A stretch of DNA of 64,000 nt from Multifurca ochricompacta (GCA_022496185.1 WTXG01000067.1:62001-126000), one strand, 5' to 3'; counted from the stretch's first letter, positions 13,127 through 25,222 are shown. Numbers and translations are program-made. Notes: generated from the sequence alone by a model not told the origin.

Positions 13127-13575
13127 GAAAAGACAAGTAAACTTCAGAGGTGAAGAAAACTCTAATATTACTACACTACTGACCTAGAAAAGACAAGTAA
13201 CTACAGAGAGTGTTAGTCTAAAGGAAGTAGAGAGTAAAGTAAATGGGACTTACACTTCAGAGGTGAAGAAAACTCTGAAGTGTAGGAGACAAAACAGACA
13301 CCCTTATATACTCCAAGGGATGGTCTGTGTGCACTGGGAATAAGTCCACAGGTGCCAGACAATAAACAAAGAGGGATAAAGGCCATTGGCCAAGAGGAAA
13401 TCATGTGCTTACTGCACATTACTAAGTCTATTGCTAATCAGCTGAGTAGGGTGAGAAAGAAATGTAATAAAGATATCATAAAACGTCTGAAGCTCCAAAA
13501 TCTAATCTAATCTAATCTACAGCTGAAGCAACACTCAGATGCCTGAAGCATCTCCAGACACATCCTGTGTCAACA
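13127..13575 (-). mobile_element. LTR-L copy 4, truncated, inverted
   Basis: Begins at GAAAAGACAAGTAAACTTCAG, about 56 bp into the family consensus as seen in copy 1, and runs to TGTCAACA. With copy 3 it forms an inverted LTR pair at a deletion junction inside GyB-2. Confidence 0.75.
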
Positions 13576-13980
13576 GGACCTACCCTTGTCTCTCTCATAT
13601 GACTCCCTATTTGTGGTGGTGGACCAATTCAGCAAAGCCACCATCATTGTCCCTTGCACCAAAGACATCACTGCTCCAGAAACCTCCAAACTGTTCCTTG
13701 AACATGTATGGAGGCACACTGGCCTCCCAGACCAAGTCATCTCTGATCGAGGCCCCCAATTTGCATCCAAAGTCATGAAGGAAATGTGGAGCAAATTAGG
13801 AGTACAAGCATCCTTGAGCACTGCCTATCACCCCCAGACTGATGGAGAGACTGAATGAGTCAACCAAGAGCTAGAACAATACCTCCATGTCTTCTGCAAC
13901 TTCCAACAAGATGATTGGGCAGAAATAATCCCCTTTATGGAGTTTGCCCACAATGCTAGAACCCACAGTGCCACCAAATG
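13576..13980 (+). pseudogene. GyB-2 integrase catalytic core
   Basis: Integrase core: SLFVVVDQFSKATIIVPCTK with the first catalytic Asp in VDQF, HTGLPDQVISDRGPQFAS with the second Asp, and STAYHPQTDGETE with the catalytic Glu (13822-13855). A TGA stop follows at 13856-13858. The frame continues to AHNARTHSATK and is interrupted at 13981 by hATn-a; it resumes at 17303. Confidence 0.85.
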
Positions 13981-16900
13981 TAGTGATTGTCAAGGGTTTT
14001 CATACCCACATGGGTAAGCACCACAGGTTTTGCTGGGTATGGATACAGGTATACAGCTCCCAACCCATGGAAACCTGTACCCGTGCAGTGGGTTTGGCAG
14101 GTATAGGCACTGATTATCCATTGACAAGATCAGTAGAATTTCCAAGATAAAACACATCTGCAGCCACAAAATACAAGATCTCATCTGATGTATGATACAG
14201 GGTGGCTTTAAATATGTTCTAGTGTTATCCTACAAAATATCAAAGCAGATCAATGGTGCGATGTAAAATAAAACTGTATCAGTGATCTACATTCTTGAAA
14301 ATCATGATGCATCTGTTTTATTAACATGCGACCAATTCTGCTGGTCTGGCACTATCTAAAATACACTCTAGACTACTTTAGACTATTCTATAATCTAATT
14401 ATCAAATTACTTTATTGAAACAAGGCCTGCATGTATCTACAAGCTGCATGGGGCAGTGACTACATTGCATCACATGGTGGTCTGACCTCCTTCATATTAA
14501 GGAAGGTTGACTTAAACACACAGAAATGTGCATCCAGGGACCAGGACAGTCGCACTTGTATGAAATGAAACTAGAATAATAAAATAATAATGTAAATAAA
14601 AGATCCTTTTAATCTTCTGAACATAAAACAACAATTTTTGAGGAATCTTGAGTAGCCATAAATGAATGCATTGTGTCCAAGTGCTTATCTCCTTGACCAG
14701 GATGGCCTTGGCCATTTATCTGAAATGCACAGAAATGCAAAGATCAGTCACACTTGTATAAAATTGAAACCAGAATAATAAAATAAAAATGGAATAATAA
14801 ATTATCTTAATCTTATGAACATAAAATAGGAATCTTTGAGGGATCTTGAGTAGCCATAAATGAATGCATTGTGTCCAAGTGTGTATCTCCTTGACTGGGA
14901 TGGCCTGGGCTGATTGTCTGAAATGTGCAATGCAAGTAAAGAACTTGCATGTTTCATTTTATGGGTAACCCAGGTATCAAAACAATTATCCAGGGGTTAC
15001 CCCTGCCAATTGCTATGTGTTCATCAAATTTTTTTGCATTCTGTGTGGTTATCTGACAGGCTTTTTATCAATGTTCTATAACATCCTATCTAATCATGTT
15101 ACACTCAGCAGGGTGTATCATGTGCGATGTGCACAATCCAGCATGAGTCCACTAGCAATCTACAAGATCCTCAGCAGGGTCAGCTTAACAAACCAAGCCC
15201 TCAGGTCTAGCCTCAACAAGATCAGAAGGAAATGTGCTATAACCAAGCATGGAGGGAGACAGGATGAGTAGGCCAAAGGGAGCTAATCCCCTAAGGCCTG
15301 TGAGTGGGGAAAGACCTGGCTGCTGTGCCAGAGGCTGGTCGAACAGACCAAGGCCATGGTCAGAGAAGAGGGGGTCATAACTTAGTCACAACACAGACAG
15401 TGCTCCCAGGTGAACTGAAGTCAGAGCAAAGGATGACAACTCAGCTCAAATGCCAAGGGCACATTTAAGAGGCTGGAGCCAAAGTTGAAGGGAAACCAGA
15501 GCTTACAGCAGCATCTGGGTCAAGAGGAAAACCAGGGCGACAATGCCTCTGGGTCTGGGTCTATCAAGGTGCACACTCACTGTCAGAAACAGCAAGGTCC
15601 CTCTCAGAAAGGTGGTGAATGCAGGGAGACAGATGGTCCTCCCCTCTCTGGATTCTGGATCTACATGCTCAAGGGCTGAAGTCCCAAGAGGTCAAATCTA
15701 AGGTCCTACAAACTGTCTACAGCATCTTAAATACTGTAACAGGTCAATCTGTAGCCAATCAGAGTCAGAGTCTGTATCTACCAATGGTGGATAAGCTGCC
15801 AGTCATAAAGTCCATGATAGGAATAAGTCCTATCAGAAGCATAGTCATGTGGGCAAAGTCCCACAGGGTCAGGTCAGATGCAGGAAGATTCCCGCAAGAG
15901 TCAGAGTCAGATAGGGGAAGGATTCCCATATGAGTTGTGGTCAGTGTGGGAGCGACAGGTCCCACAAGAGGAAGGGCAAGTGTGGGAGGATTCCCACAGG
16001 AGTCAGGACAACCACAGGAACAGCCAGTCCTATGGGTCAGGGAAGGAAGTCATGGGAACAGCAGGCTCCACATGAGTCAGAGTTGGTGTGGGAATACTCC
16101 CACATGAGTCAGGATAACTGTGGAACGACAAGTCTCATGGGTCAGGGAAGGGTCAGGTGACTGGTCATATGATCAAAGTGGTCATGATCAAAGTCCAAGG
16201 TCACATGTTCAAGAGTCATGTGGTCTGGGGTCATGTGGTCAAGGGTCACAAGACAGGTTATAGTTAAGTCCAAGTCATGTGCCTTCAGGTCACATGGTTC
16301 AAGGTTGGTACAAGCCAAAGTCATCTTAGTCATTCAGATGGTCAGGTTTGGCAGGGACTATGTCAGAGATCCTATGGATGTCAGCCACAGGGACAGGGTT
16401 CAAGTGCTGGCCTATACAGGGGTCCAGCATCAGGGTCAAGGTTCCAGTGCAGGTATCAACAGGTAGCAGAACTACTGGTGCATCAGGTGCATGCCAAGCA
16501 TGAAGTCTCATGAGCATTGAGTCACATGCATCTGGTCAGAGGTCCTATAGTCTGTACTGCAGGCATCAGGGTGGAGTTCAAGGAGGGCAGGGTCAGATTC
16601 AAGGTCAGGGGTCAGGGTCACAGTCCCAGAGCCAGAAGCTAAGGGCACCACGTGTCAGTCCTAGGTGCACAGGCCATAGGCATCAAGTTTGGTCAGCCAA
16701 AGGCATCAAGGAGGGTAGAGTCTTGGTGTGCAGCAAGAGATGTCAGGATCATAGTCTCGGGTACATGGGCTGCAAGTGTCAGGAGGGATCCCAAGGCAGC
16801 AAGCCAGGGATGTCAGGTTCACAGTCCTAGGCACAAAGCCATGGACAAAAGGGGGGTTCAGGTGCCAAAGTGGTCAAGAGATGGGGGTTCAAGGAGATGG

Positions 16901-17302
16901 ACAGTCAAGAGTGTTACAAAGGGAAGGGTGCAGCAGGAAGGTGTGAAAAGAGTAGGGTCATAACAAATCATCTCTGTATACTGTATTTTAGTTGTGCTTG
17001 TATAAAATTGAAAGCAGAATAATAAAATAAAAATGGAATAATGAATTATCTTAATCTTCTGAACATAAAACAAGAGCCATTGAGGGATCTTAAGCAGCCA
17101 CAAATGAATGTGTTGTGTATCTTCTTGGTCCAGGAAGGCCCAGGCTGGTTATCTGAAATGCACAATGCAAGTAAAGAACTTGCACATGTTTTCATGGGTG
17201 ACCCATGGGTAACCCACAGGTTACCCATACCTGTAGTGATGGGTATGGGTATGGGTATGGGTACCAATGAGTATACCCCAGGGTTACCCCTGCCAATCAC
17301 TA
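13981..17302 (+). mobile_element. hATn-a, non-autonomous hAT element (with nested element C)
   Basis: Flanked by a perfect 8-bp TSD ACCAAATG (13973-13980 and 17303-17310). Ends are inverted: TAGTGATTGTCAAGGG on the left and, on the minus strand, TAGTGATTGGCAGGGG on the right. No transposase coding was found. Subterminal regions carry many copies of GGGTATGGGTA-like repeats (17216-17270). Subtracting element C (15097-16965) and its TSD copy leaves about 1448 bp, matching the other two copies. Confidence 0.9.
15097..16965 (-). mobile_element. Element C copy 1, large LTR-like insertion in hATn-a
   Basis: 1869 bp from TGTTACACTCAGC to GGGTCATAACA, flanked by a 5-bp TSD AATCA (15092-15096 and 16966-16970). 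The uninterrupted host sequence is seen at 44225-44250. Read on the minus strand it has TATA-like TATTTAAG near 15730. A GGTCACATGGTCA-type tandem array occupies about 16145-16310. No coding capacity is evident. Best explained as a long solo LTR or non-autonomous LTR element. A truncated relative lies at 58112-59246. Confidence 0.65.
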
Positions 17303-17914
17303 ACCAAATGATCCCCCTTTGAAATCTGGTATGGCTTCCAACCAGAGTTTATTCCCCCACTCCATTTTGCCACCCCCATCCTGTCAGTTGAAGAAAGACT
17401 CTGCACCCTAGAAACTATTCACAGTGAAGTGGCTGCTGCCCTCCAGGTGGCTGCAGAACTCATGAAACAGTCAAGACCAGATGGACCTCTTCATGCTTTT
17501 AAAACAGGAGAACTGGTTTGGTTGGAAGGGACAAACATACATACCACCCACCCCAAAGCCAAACTCAGCCCCTGATGTCATGGTCCTTTCAAAGTCATAC
17601 ACTCTGGCCCTGTTAACTGCAAACTTGAACTCCCTAAGTCATGGCACATTTGCCCAGTCTTTCACAACTCTCTTCTGTCCCATTACAAAGAAACCCCAGC
17701 CCATGGACCCAACTTCACACAACCACCACCTGAACTTGTGAATGGGGAAGAAGGCCATTATGAGATAGAGACCATCTTACAGTCTGCTCACACCCCTAAC
17801 AGGAAAGGCATCTGTTACCTTGTTAAATGGAAGGGCTACCCTGTCTCAGAAAACTCTTGGGTCCCCTTCACCAATATGAAGAATGCCATGACCCTGCTTC
17901 AAGACTTCCATCAT
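17303..17914 (+). pseudogene. GyB-2 integrase C-terminus and chromodomain
   Basis: Resumes the integrase frame after hATn-a (FEIWYGFQPEF; GELVWLEGTNIHTTHPKAKL near 17508-17570; a TGA near 17573) and reads into a chromodomain: EEGHYEIETILQ...GICYLVKWKGYPVSENSWVP (about 17747-17868). Chromodomains are typical of chromoviral Ty3/gypsy integrases that target heterochromatin. Interrupted at 17915 by a solo LTR. Confidence 0.85.
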
Positions 17915-18500
17915 TGTTACAACCTTTGCTGTCCACCCCCATTTTCTTCTTACTCCCCAATGATGACCCCTCCTTGCCACCCACTCTGCATTTCTCAATC
18001 ATGTCCCCATCTTGGGATCCATCACATGCTTTACTTCCATCCCCATGATCTGCTTTGTACCTATTGACACAATGTTTACTTATGTTTGACTCTTTATCTC
18101 TTTATCTCCTTATCTTTACGACCAGACACTTACTTAATACCCTATCAGAAGCTCGACTCTACGCTGTCTGCTTTTGTATATTCGGGCCCACTTGACTCCG
18201 TGTCCTTATCTCACAGACGCCCACTGAATTATGTATATAAGTCCACTGTAGCTACCCTGTAGACCTCAGACTCGACTTATTGAATACATTGGTGCTTGTC
18301 TTCTGGACTTCCCCTTGGATCCTTGAGCTTAGTTGTCTCAGTGCTTCTGGCACTCTTCCACTTAACATCATCTTAGAGTACAGCCTCTTTGACTTTGACT
18401 CGTCATACTTTAACTCCAAGAAGCCTTATTGGTTTCTTACCTGAACCCAAGATTACACTGTCACACAAGTTGTGTGGAACATCCCACACCAGACATAACA
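17915..18500 (+). mobile_element. Solo LTR of GyA family
   Basis: 586 bp, TGTTACAACC to AGACATAACA, perfect 5-bp TSD ATCAT (17910-17914 and 18501-18505). It contains TATATAAGTCC near 18234 and the intact self-priming segment AGACTCGACTT near 18270. A separate GyA insertion into GyB-2, later reduced to one LTR. Confidence 0.9.
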
Positions 18501-18512
18501 ATCATCAACACC

Positions 18513-19951
18513 TAGTGAATAGCAGGGGTAACCCCCAGGTATCTTCATTGGTACCTGTACCCATACCTGTACCCATCACTATGGGTATGGGTAACCCGCA
18601 GGTCACCTGTGGGTTACCTGTGTGTAAATGCATGCAAGTTCTTTGCTTGCATCACACATTTCAGATAACTGGCCTGGGCCATCCTGGTCAAGGAGATACA
18701 CAATGCATTCATTTGTGGCTACTCAGGATCCTTCAAAGATTCCTGTTTTATATTCATAAGATTAAGATAATTCATTATTCTATTGTTGTTTTATTATTCT
18801 GGTTTCAATTTTATACAAGCACAACTAAAATCCACCCCAATATACAAAGATGATTAGATAGATGTTATAGAACATTGATGAAAAGCCTGTCAGATAACCA
18901 CATAGAATGCAAAAATAATTGACAAATGCATAGTGATTGGCAGGGGTAACCCCTGGATATTTGTTTTGATACCCAGGTTACCCATAAAATGAAATGCATG
19001 CAAGTTCTTTACTTGCATTGCACATTTCGGACACTTGGCCCAGTCCATCCTGGTCAAGGAGATATGCACTTGGATACAATGTGTTCATTTGTGGCTACTC
19101 AGGATCCCTCAATAATTGCTGATTTATGTTCAGAAGATTAAGTTTATTCTTTATTTACATTATTATTTTATTTCATTTTGTGGAACAGGCATGGTGCAGG
19201 CTTGTACTTTAGATGTACTATATCAGCTACTAGATTAAATGAATGTGTTATCTCATTATCTCATTTAATGATGTAATTTGATCATATGTCAGATCTTAGA
19301 TGTATATTCTATGTATCTAATTAATTTGTGAATGCATTTCTGTTGTGTTATCTATGTGTGATCACAATCTTGTTGGACCAATGGAAAATCAAAGCCATGA
19401 TTGTTAAGTCAACCTTCCTTAATAGGAAGGAGATCAGACCAATATGGTGGTCCATGCAATGCAATGTAGTCACTGCTCTATGCAGCCTGTAGATACATGC
19501 AGGCCTTGTTTCAGTAAAATAAATTGATAATTAGATTATAGAATAGTCTAAAGTAGTCTAGAGTGTATTTTAGATAGTGCCAGACCAGCAGAATTGATCA
19601 TGTGTTAATAAAACAGTTGCATCATGATTTTCAAGAGAGTGGATCACTGATAACACTTTTATTTTACATCACACCATTTATCTGCTTTGATATTTCATAG
19701 GATAACACTAGAATATATTTACAGAAACCCTGTAGCATACATCAAATTAAATCTTGTCATTTGTTTGCTACAGATGTATTTTATCATTACATTTCTGCTG
19801 ATCTTGTCAATGACTGATGACCACTTATACCCACCAAACCCACTGTGCAGGTATGGGTTTCTGGTGGGTTGGGAGTTGTATACCTGTACCTGTACCCATC
19901 AAAACCCATGGTGCTTACCTGCACAGGTATGAAAACCCTTGCTGATCCCTA
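18513..19951 (-). mobile_element. hATn-b, non-autonomous hAT element
   Basis: 1439 bp with perfect 8-bp TSD TCAACACC (18505-18512 and 19952-19959). Same family as hATn-a in the opposite orientation: left end TAGTGAATAGCAGGGGTAAC, right end read in reverse TAGGGATCAGCAAGGGTTTT. Non-coding, with TACCTGTACCCATACC-like subterminal repeats (18549-18580). Confidence 0.9.
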
Positions 19952-20028
19952 TCAACACCCCACCTTGCCTAGACCCCCAACCCTCTGACAACCTCCTGTA
20001 GCACAGCAAGGCCCTAAAGAGGGGATAG
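19952..20028 (+). pseudogene. GyB-2 pol end and polypurine tract
   Basis: After removing the solo LTR and hATn-b, the reading continues HHQHPTLPRPPTL then stop. The purine-rich AAAGAGGGGATAG (20016-20028) directly precedes the 3' LTR and is the probable plus-strand primer. There is no room for a third ORF in this family, unlike GyA. Confidence 0.7.
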
Positions 20029-20601
20029 TGTCATGAACTGACACCCTAGAAACCTCCTGACCCTCTAGAAATCTCTGGACACTTCCAGAGGCCCTGCAGA
20101 ACCCTCAGAAACAAAGATAACCCTAGATTAAGACCAGAAAGGGGCCAGTCCAGACCAGGGCTGGACTCCTGCCAAATTGGAGACCTGTGGGAAGAATACT
20201 AACAGAACCCCACAATGCCTAAACAGCAGTCCACAAACTGCAGACTGCAGACTGTGGATTTCTAAGCCAAAAAAGTGGGGCTATTCTCATTGGTGGATAG
20301 TGAGGAGTTAAAGTGAAGTTAACCTCCCCTAAAGTAGTGCACAGACCAAAGTCCTGGTTGTAATTATGTATATAAACCCTTTTGGAATAGAATGGATAGC
20401 TCCAGACTGTCCACTTGTGATCTGGTTCCTGATTACCTAGGAGATTAGCCCCACCTTGTGGAAGGCTTCTCACCCCTTGCCTTTGAGCTGTTTGCTTTGT
20501 CTCCCTGCACTTTCACCCTCACTCTCATCCTTTGCCCACTTCCAAATCCTTCCCCTTCACATACAACCCACTGTCCAGGCAGTTGACAGTGAGTTGTAAC
20601 A
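20029..20601 (+). mobile_element. 3' LTR of GyB-2
   Basis: 573 bp, TGTCATGAACTG to GAGTTGTAACA, partner of 11813-12386. It joins directly to a fragment of an hATn-family element at 20602. Confidence 0.85.
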
Positions 20602-20682
20602 CTATCTAGAATACATGCTAAACTACTTAAGACTATGCTGTAATCAGATTATCAATTTTATCATTCAAACGGGGCCTGTGTG
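20602..20682 (+). mobile_element. Outer hATn remnant (left part)
   Basis: Matches the inside of hATn-a (14347-14431: ...ACTATCTAAAATACAC... to GGCCTG). It is split by hATn-c at TSD CCTGTGTG (20675-20682) and continues at 44574 with TATCTACAATG. It is therefore an older member of the same family that received hATn-c. Confidence 0.7.
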
Positions 20683-21415
20683 TAGTGATTGTCAAGGGTT
20701 TTCATACCTGCATGGGTAAGCACCACAGGTTTTGCCAGGTACAGGTACAGGTATATGGCTCCCAACCTGTGGAAACCTGTACCCGTGCAGCAGGTTTGGC
20801 TGGTATAGGTGCCAATTATGCATTGACAAGATCAGTAGAATTTCCAAGATAAAACACATCTGCAGCCACAAAAATACAAGATCTTGTCTGATGTATGATA
20901 CAGGGTGGCTTTAAATATGTTCTAGTGTTATCCTACAAAATATCAAAGCAGATCAATGGTGCGATGTAAAATAAAACTGTTATCAGTGATCTACATTCTT
21001 GAAAATCATGATGCATCTGTTTTATTAATGCATGACCAATTCTGCTGGTCTGGCACTATCTAAAATACTCTCTAGACTACTTTAGACTATTCTATAATCT
21101 AATTATCAAATTACTTTATTGAAACAAGGCCTGCGTGTATCTACAAGCTGCATGGGGCAGTGACTACATTGCATCACATGGTGGTCTGACCTCCTTCATA
21201 TTAAGGAAGGTTGACTTAAACACACAGAAATGTGCATCCAGGGACCAGGACAGTCGCACTTGTATGAAATGAAACTAGAATAATAAAATAATAATGTAAA
21301 TAAAAGATCCTTTTAATCTTCTGAACATAAAACAACAATTTTTGAGGAATCTTGAGTAGCCATAAATGAATGCATTGTGTCCAAGTGCTTATCTCCTTGA
21401 CTGGGATGGCCCAGG

Positions 21416-21996
21416 TGTTACGACCAGGGCCCAGCAGCCCTATTTTCTTCACCCTTCCCAACAGGGACCCCACTCACCCACTGACACTACATTTTCTTAT
21501 TACATCTCCCTCCTGGGACCCCTCACATGCATTGCTCCCATCCCCGTGACTGTTGTTTGGACTTGTACATCTATTGTTTGCTTATGATTGTCTTTCTTAT
21601 CTTCTTATCTCTACGACTGGACACTTACTTAATTCCCTATCAGAAGCCCAGCTTTATGCCCTACACTTTCATATATTCGGGCCCACATGACTCCGAGATA
21701 GCTTATCTATAGATGCCCATCTGATTACGTATATAAGTCCGCCGTAGCTACATTGTAGACTTGAGACTCAACTTATTGAATACATCGGTGTTCGTCTTCT
21801 GGACTTCCCCTTGAAACCTCTGACTTGTCTGTCTCAGTGCTTTTGGCACTTTCCACTTAACATTGTCTTAGGGAGCAGCCCCTTTGACTTTGACTTGTCC
21901 TCTTGAACTCCAAGAAGTCTTATTGGCTTCTTACCTGAAACCCTTGACCAATGCTGTCGCACAAGTCGTGCGGAACGTCCCACACTGGACGTAACA
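21416..21996 (+). mobile_element. GyA-2 5' LTR
   Basis: TGTTACGACCAGGG to GACGTAACA. TATATAAG lies near 21729-21736; the predicted transcript start carries AGACTCAACTT (21764-21774). It differs from the 3' LTR at roughly 20 positions, all of which look like CpG transitions, with no length change. Confidence 0.93.
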
Positions 21997-21998
21997 TC

Positions 21999-22009
21999 AA
22001 GTCAAGTCT
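21999..22009 (+). other. GyA-2 self-priming site
   Basis: AAGTCAAGTCT, two bases after the LTR, is the reverse complement of the transcript-start segment (21764-21774) apart from differences that are CpG-decay products of AAGTCGAGTCT / AGACTCGACTT. Confidence 0.7.
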
Positions 22010-22015
22010 CTCACA

Positions 22016-23526
22016 GTGGCTTCCAGCCGCAGCCAGACCCTCTTCCAAGAAGAACTCATCGAGTGCAGAGACGAGAATTATCTTTCACAGCAAGTACTTG
22101 GCTCTGCCACCTGGAAAGACTTTGAAACCGAGTTTGGATACTACATCTATCACAACGGAAGATACCAACCGGTAGAGTACGACGATGAGAAAAGAGTTTG
22201 GTATTGCATCTGATATTCGGATAGCCACACTCTTGGGTCACTACAGGACCTGCCCCACCTGAATTTGGATTAGGCCATGGAGAGAAAACCCTCCGGCCAT
22301 TGTCACGGACTCTGAACCAGAGGAGTATGTAGAAGAACCCAGTGAAGAAGAAGCACCAGCATTAGCAGCGTCTACGTCTCTGGTTGCACCGGCAGTTGTC
22401 ATGATCAGAGCCCCTGCTTTGACAACTCCACAGATATCGATACAATCCACACAAACTATCACCCCATCCCACCAACCCATGTCTACCATTGCCGCCCAAC
22501 TCCCAGATCCGGCCCCACCAGCTCCTGTGGTGGCACCACCAAACATTCCTCCCCCTTCAGGACGGCTGTCAGGAGTGCTACCCCAAACATTCACAGGGGA
22601 CCGTTCACAGAGCAAGAAGTTTATGTTGGAGTTCACAACCTTCAAGAACTTCAATCATGATGTCCCACAGATTGTCAACCCATTCCAGCACGCCAATCTG
22701 TTCCTTTCCTTAATCTGAGGGGACGTGGTGGACAATTGGACAATGGAACAATTAGAGTGGTTGAATGAGCAGGTTGAAAGCGGACGATGTACTACAAGTG
22801 AAGGTCTTTGGGAGACCATCGCCGACAGGTTCAAAGACGCCTTTACGACAGGCAAGCCAAGCAGAAGGCAGCCCAGGAATTGAAATCTCTCAGGATGGAG
22901 AAAGGCGAACTAGATGCATATGTTGCCAAGTTCAGAAGCCTGGCCAATAGAGCCGGTTACGACACAGATGAGGAGGCAACATTAGACCTCTTCTCACAAG
23001 GACTACCCAACCTGCTAGTCAAAAACATTATACAGTTCCACCATCCTCATGATTGGGACGGTTGGGTCAATGCTGCCCGACGACAGCAGCAAGATTACCT
23101 GGACTTCCAGACACAGTTTGGAGTCAACACCAAAAAAGGGAAAACCTGAGACCAGTGGAAGGCCGCCTTCAGAGTAAAACCTGCCCAACATACCCAACAA
23201 GATCCAAACGCTATGGACACCTCTGCGGATTGAGCTCGAGCTTGGGCAGCACTTATGGAGGATGAACAGCAAACATTAATGAAAGAAGGATGATGCTTCC
23301 GCTGCAGAGCATTAGGAATATGTCGTGGGACTGTCCCAAGAAAGGAGCATGGGCTGCCACAGCAACCATCATGCCAGAAAGCCCTGCTCAGAACAATCCA
23401 CCCACCATAGACAAGAGGTCAAAGGAAGAGAAAGCTCAGGATATATGGGCTAATATGATGAAAGAGAGCGAGGAAGTACGCACCATTTTGGTAGAAAAAG
23501 TGTTTGCGAAAAAGGATTTTTGTTAG
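22016..23526 (+). pseudogene. GyA-2 gag, broken
   Basis: The N-terminal conserved part (SSRSQTLFQEELIE; WKDFETEFGYY) starts at a GTG codon, with no in-frame ATG before MSTIAAQLPD (about 22480). Then FTGDRSQSKKFMLEF, a TGA at 22716-22718 where an Arg codon is ancestral, a frameshift near 22845, ATLDLFSQGLPNLLVKN, and a degraded CCHC region (23285-23340, first residues lost to TGA). Gag ends KKDFC-stop (23524-23526) right after the conserved GGATTTTTG (23514-23522). Confidence 0.85.
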
Positions 23527-24608
23527 GCTCAAACCCATCGGCCTGGGCATGAGCACTCCATGTCACCTCTGTGTATGCTAGTCGATTCAAGTCATTAAAA
23601 ATACCAGTCCATTTTGAAACTACACAGAGGACAGCCAACCGAGACATTTTAGTGGACTCTGGAGCCACAGATAACTTCATTCACCCACAGCTTATCAGAA
23701 CGATGGGTCTGGGAAGGCTGGCACTTCCCCAGGAGAAAAACATTTGGAACATTGATGGAACGGCCAACCGTGCCAGAAAAATCACCCACTACACAGACTT
23801 AAACATCCAGGTTGGGGAAGCAACGAAGATCATTCGCTTCTTAATTACTGATCTAGGAGACAAAGATCTCATTTTGGGATATCCATGGCTTGCTGCTTTT
23901 GAACCAAAAGTTAACTGGGCTGACACAACCATGGATAAAGACTCATACCCAACCATTATCACTCACTTGGTTACAATTATATGATCAGGCATCCAGTAGC
24001 AAGGACCATACATACAGAAGGAGACAACCTTGGTCACTGTTATGTCACCAAAGTGTCAGAATTGGCCCAGAAAGCAGTACAAGGACAGGTTGAGAAGACT
24101 TACCATGACATAGTACCACATGTCTACCAGCGGCATTGGAGGGTATTCTCTGAAGAAGAATCACATTGCTTTCCCCCAAAGTGACCATGGGATCATGCCA
24201 TCAACCTCCTCCCCGACATGCCAGCTGCTATAGATTGCAAAATCAATCCGCTATCCCAAACTGAGCAGGTGGCACTCACTGAGTTCCTTGAAGAACATCT
24301 GGCCAAGGGATACATTTGCCCATCCAAGTCACAGTATGCCTCGCCCTTCTTCTTCATCAAGAAGAAGGACGGCAAGCTGCGACCAGTCCAGGACTATCGG
24401 AAGATTAATATGTACACTGTAAAGAATGCCTATCCCCTGCCCCTCATTTCTGAACTTATCGACACCATGCGGGACAAGTCCCTCTTTTCAAAAATAGATG
24501 TATGTTGGGGCTACAATAATGTCAGAATCAAAGAGGGCGACCAGTGCAAAGCGGCGTTTAAAACGAACCAAGGACTGTTCGAGCTGAATGTCATGTTTTT
24601 TGGACTTA

Positions 24609-25208
24609 TGTTACAACCCTTGCCAAGTAACCCCATCTTCTTTACCCTCCCTAACAATGACCCCTCTCTACCACCTACCCTGCACTTCATGATTATGTCT
24701 CCATCCTGGGATCCCTCACGTGCCCTACTTCCATCCCTGTGACGCACTTTGGACTTGTTGACTTGCAGTTTGCCTATGTTTACCTCGTTATCTTCTTATC
24801 TCGTTATCTCTTTATCTCTACGACTGGACACTTACTTAATACCCTATCAGAAGCCAGGCTTTACGCCATCCACTTTCGTATATTTGGGCCCACCTGACTT
24901 TAGTTTCTTATCTTATAGACGCCCATTCGATTACGTATATAAGTCCGCTGTAACTACATTGTAGACCCCAGACTTGACTTATTGAATACATTGGTGCCTG
25001 TCTTCTGGACATCCCCTTTGAATCCCTTTGACTCGTTTGTCTCAGTACTTTTGGTACTTCTCCACTCACCATTGTCGTTGGGTACAGCCCCTTCGACTTT
25101 GACTCATCCCCGTCGAACTCCAAGGAACCCTATTGGTTTCTTAACTTGAACTTGCAAACGTCATGCTGTCACACAAGTCGTGTGGAACGTCCCGCACCAG
25201 ACGTAACA
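24609..25208 (+). mobile_element. GyA-3 5' LTR
   Basis: TGTTACAACCCTTGCC to AGACGTAACA, 600 bp. TATATAAG at 24936-24943; predicted transcript 5' segment AGACTTGACTT at 24970-24980, about 30 bp after the TATA box. Confidence 0.95.
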
Positions 25209-25210
25209 TC

Positions 25211-25221
25211 AAGTTGAGTCT
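25211..25221 (+). other. GyA-3 self-priming site
   Basis: AAGTTGAGTCT, two bases after the LTR end. It complements the transcript-start segment AGACTTGACTT except at the central CpG, which has decayed differently in the two places. Confidence 0.7.
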
Positions 25222-25222
25222 C

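Noticed and set aside
16145..16310. Repeat array considered as CRISPR-like
   Set aside because: Irregular tandem GGTCACATG units without fixed repeats and unique spacers, in a eukaryotic transposon.
21951..22175. ORF starting with ATG inside the LTR end (also 25163-25393, and without the ATG at 37064-37354)
   Set aside because: The ATG is a decay product of ACG (other LTR copies read CACGCTG), and the frame overlaps the better conserved gag frame.
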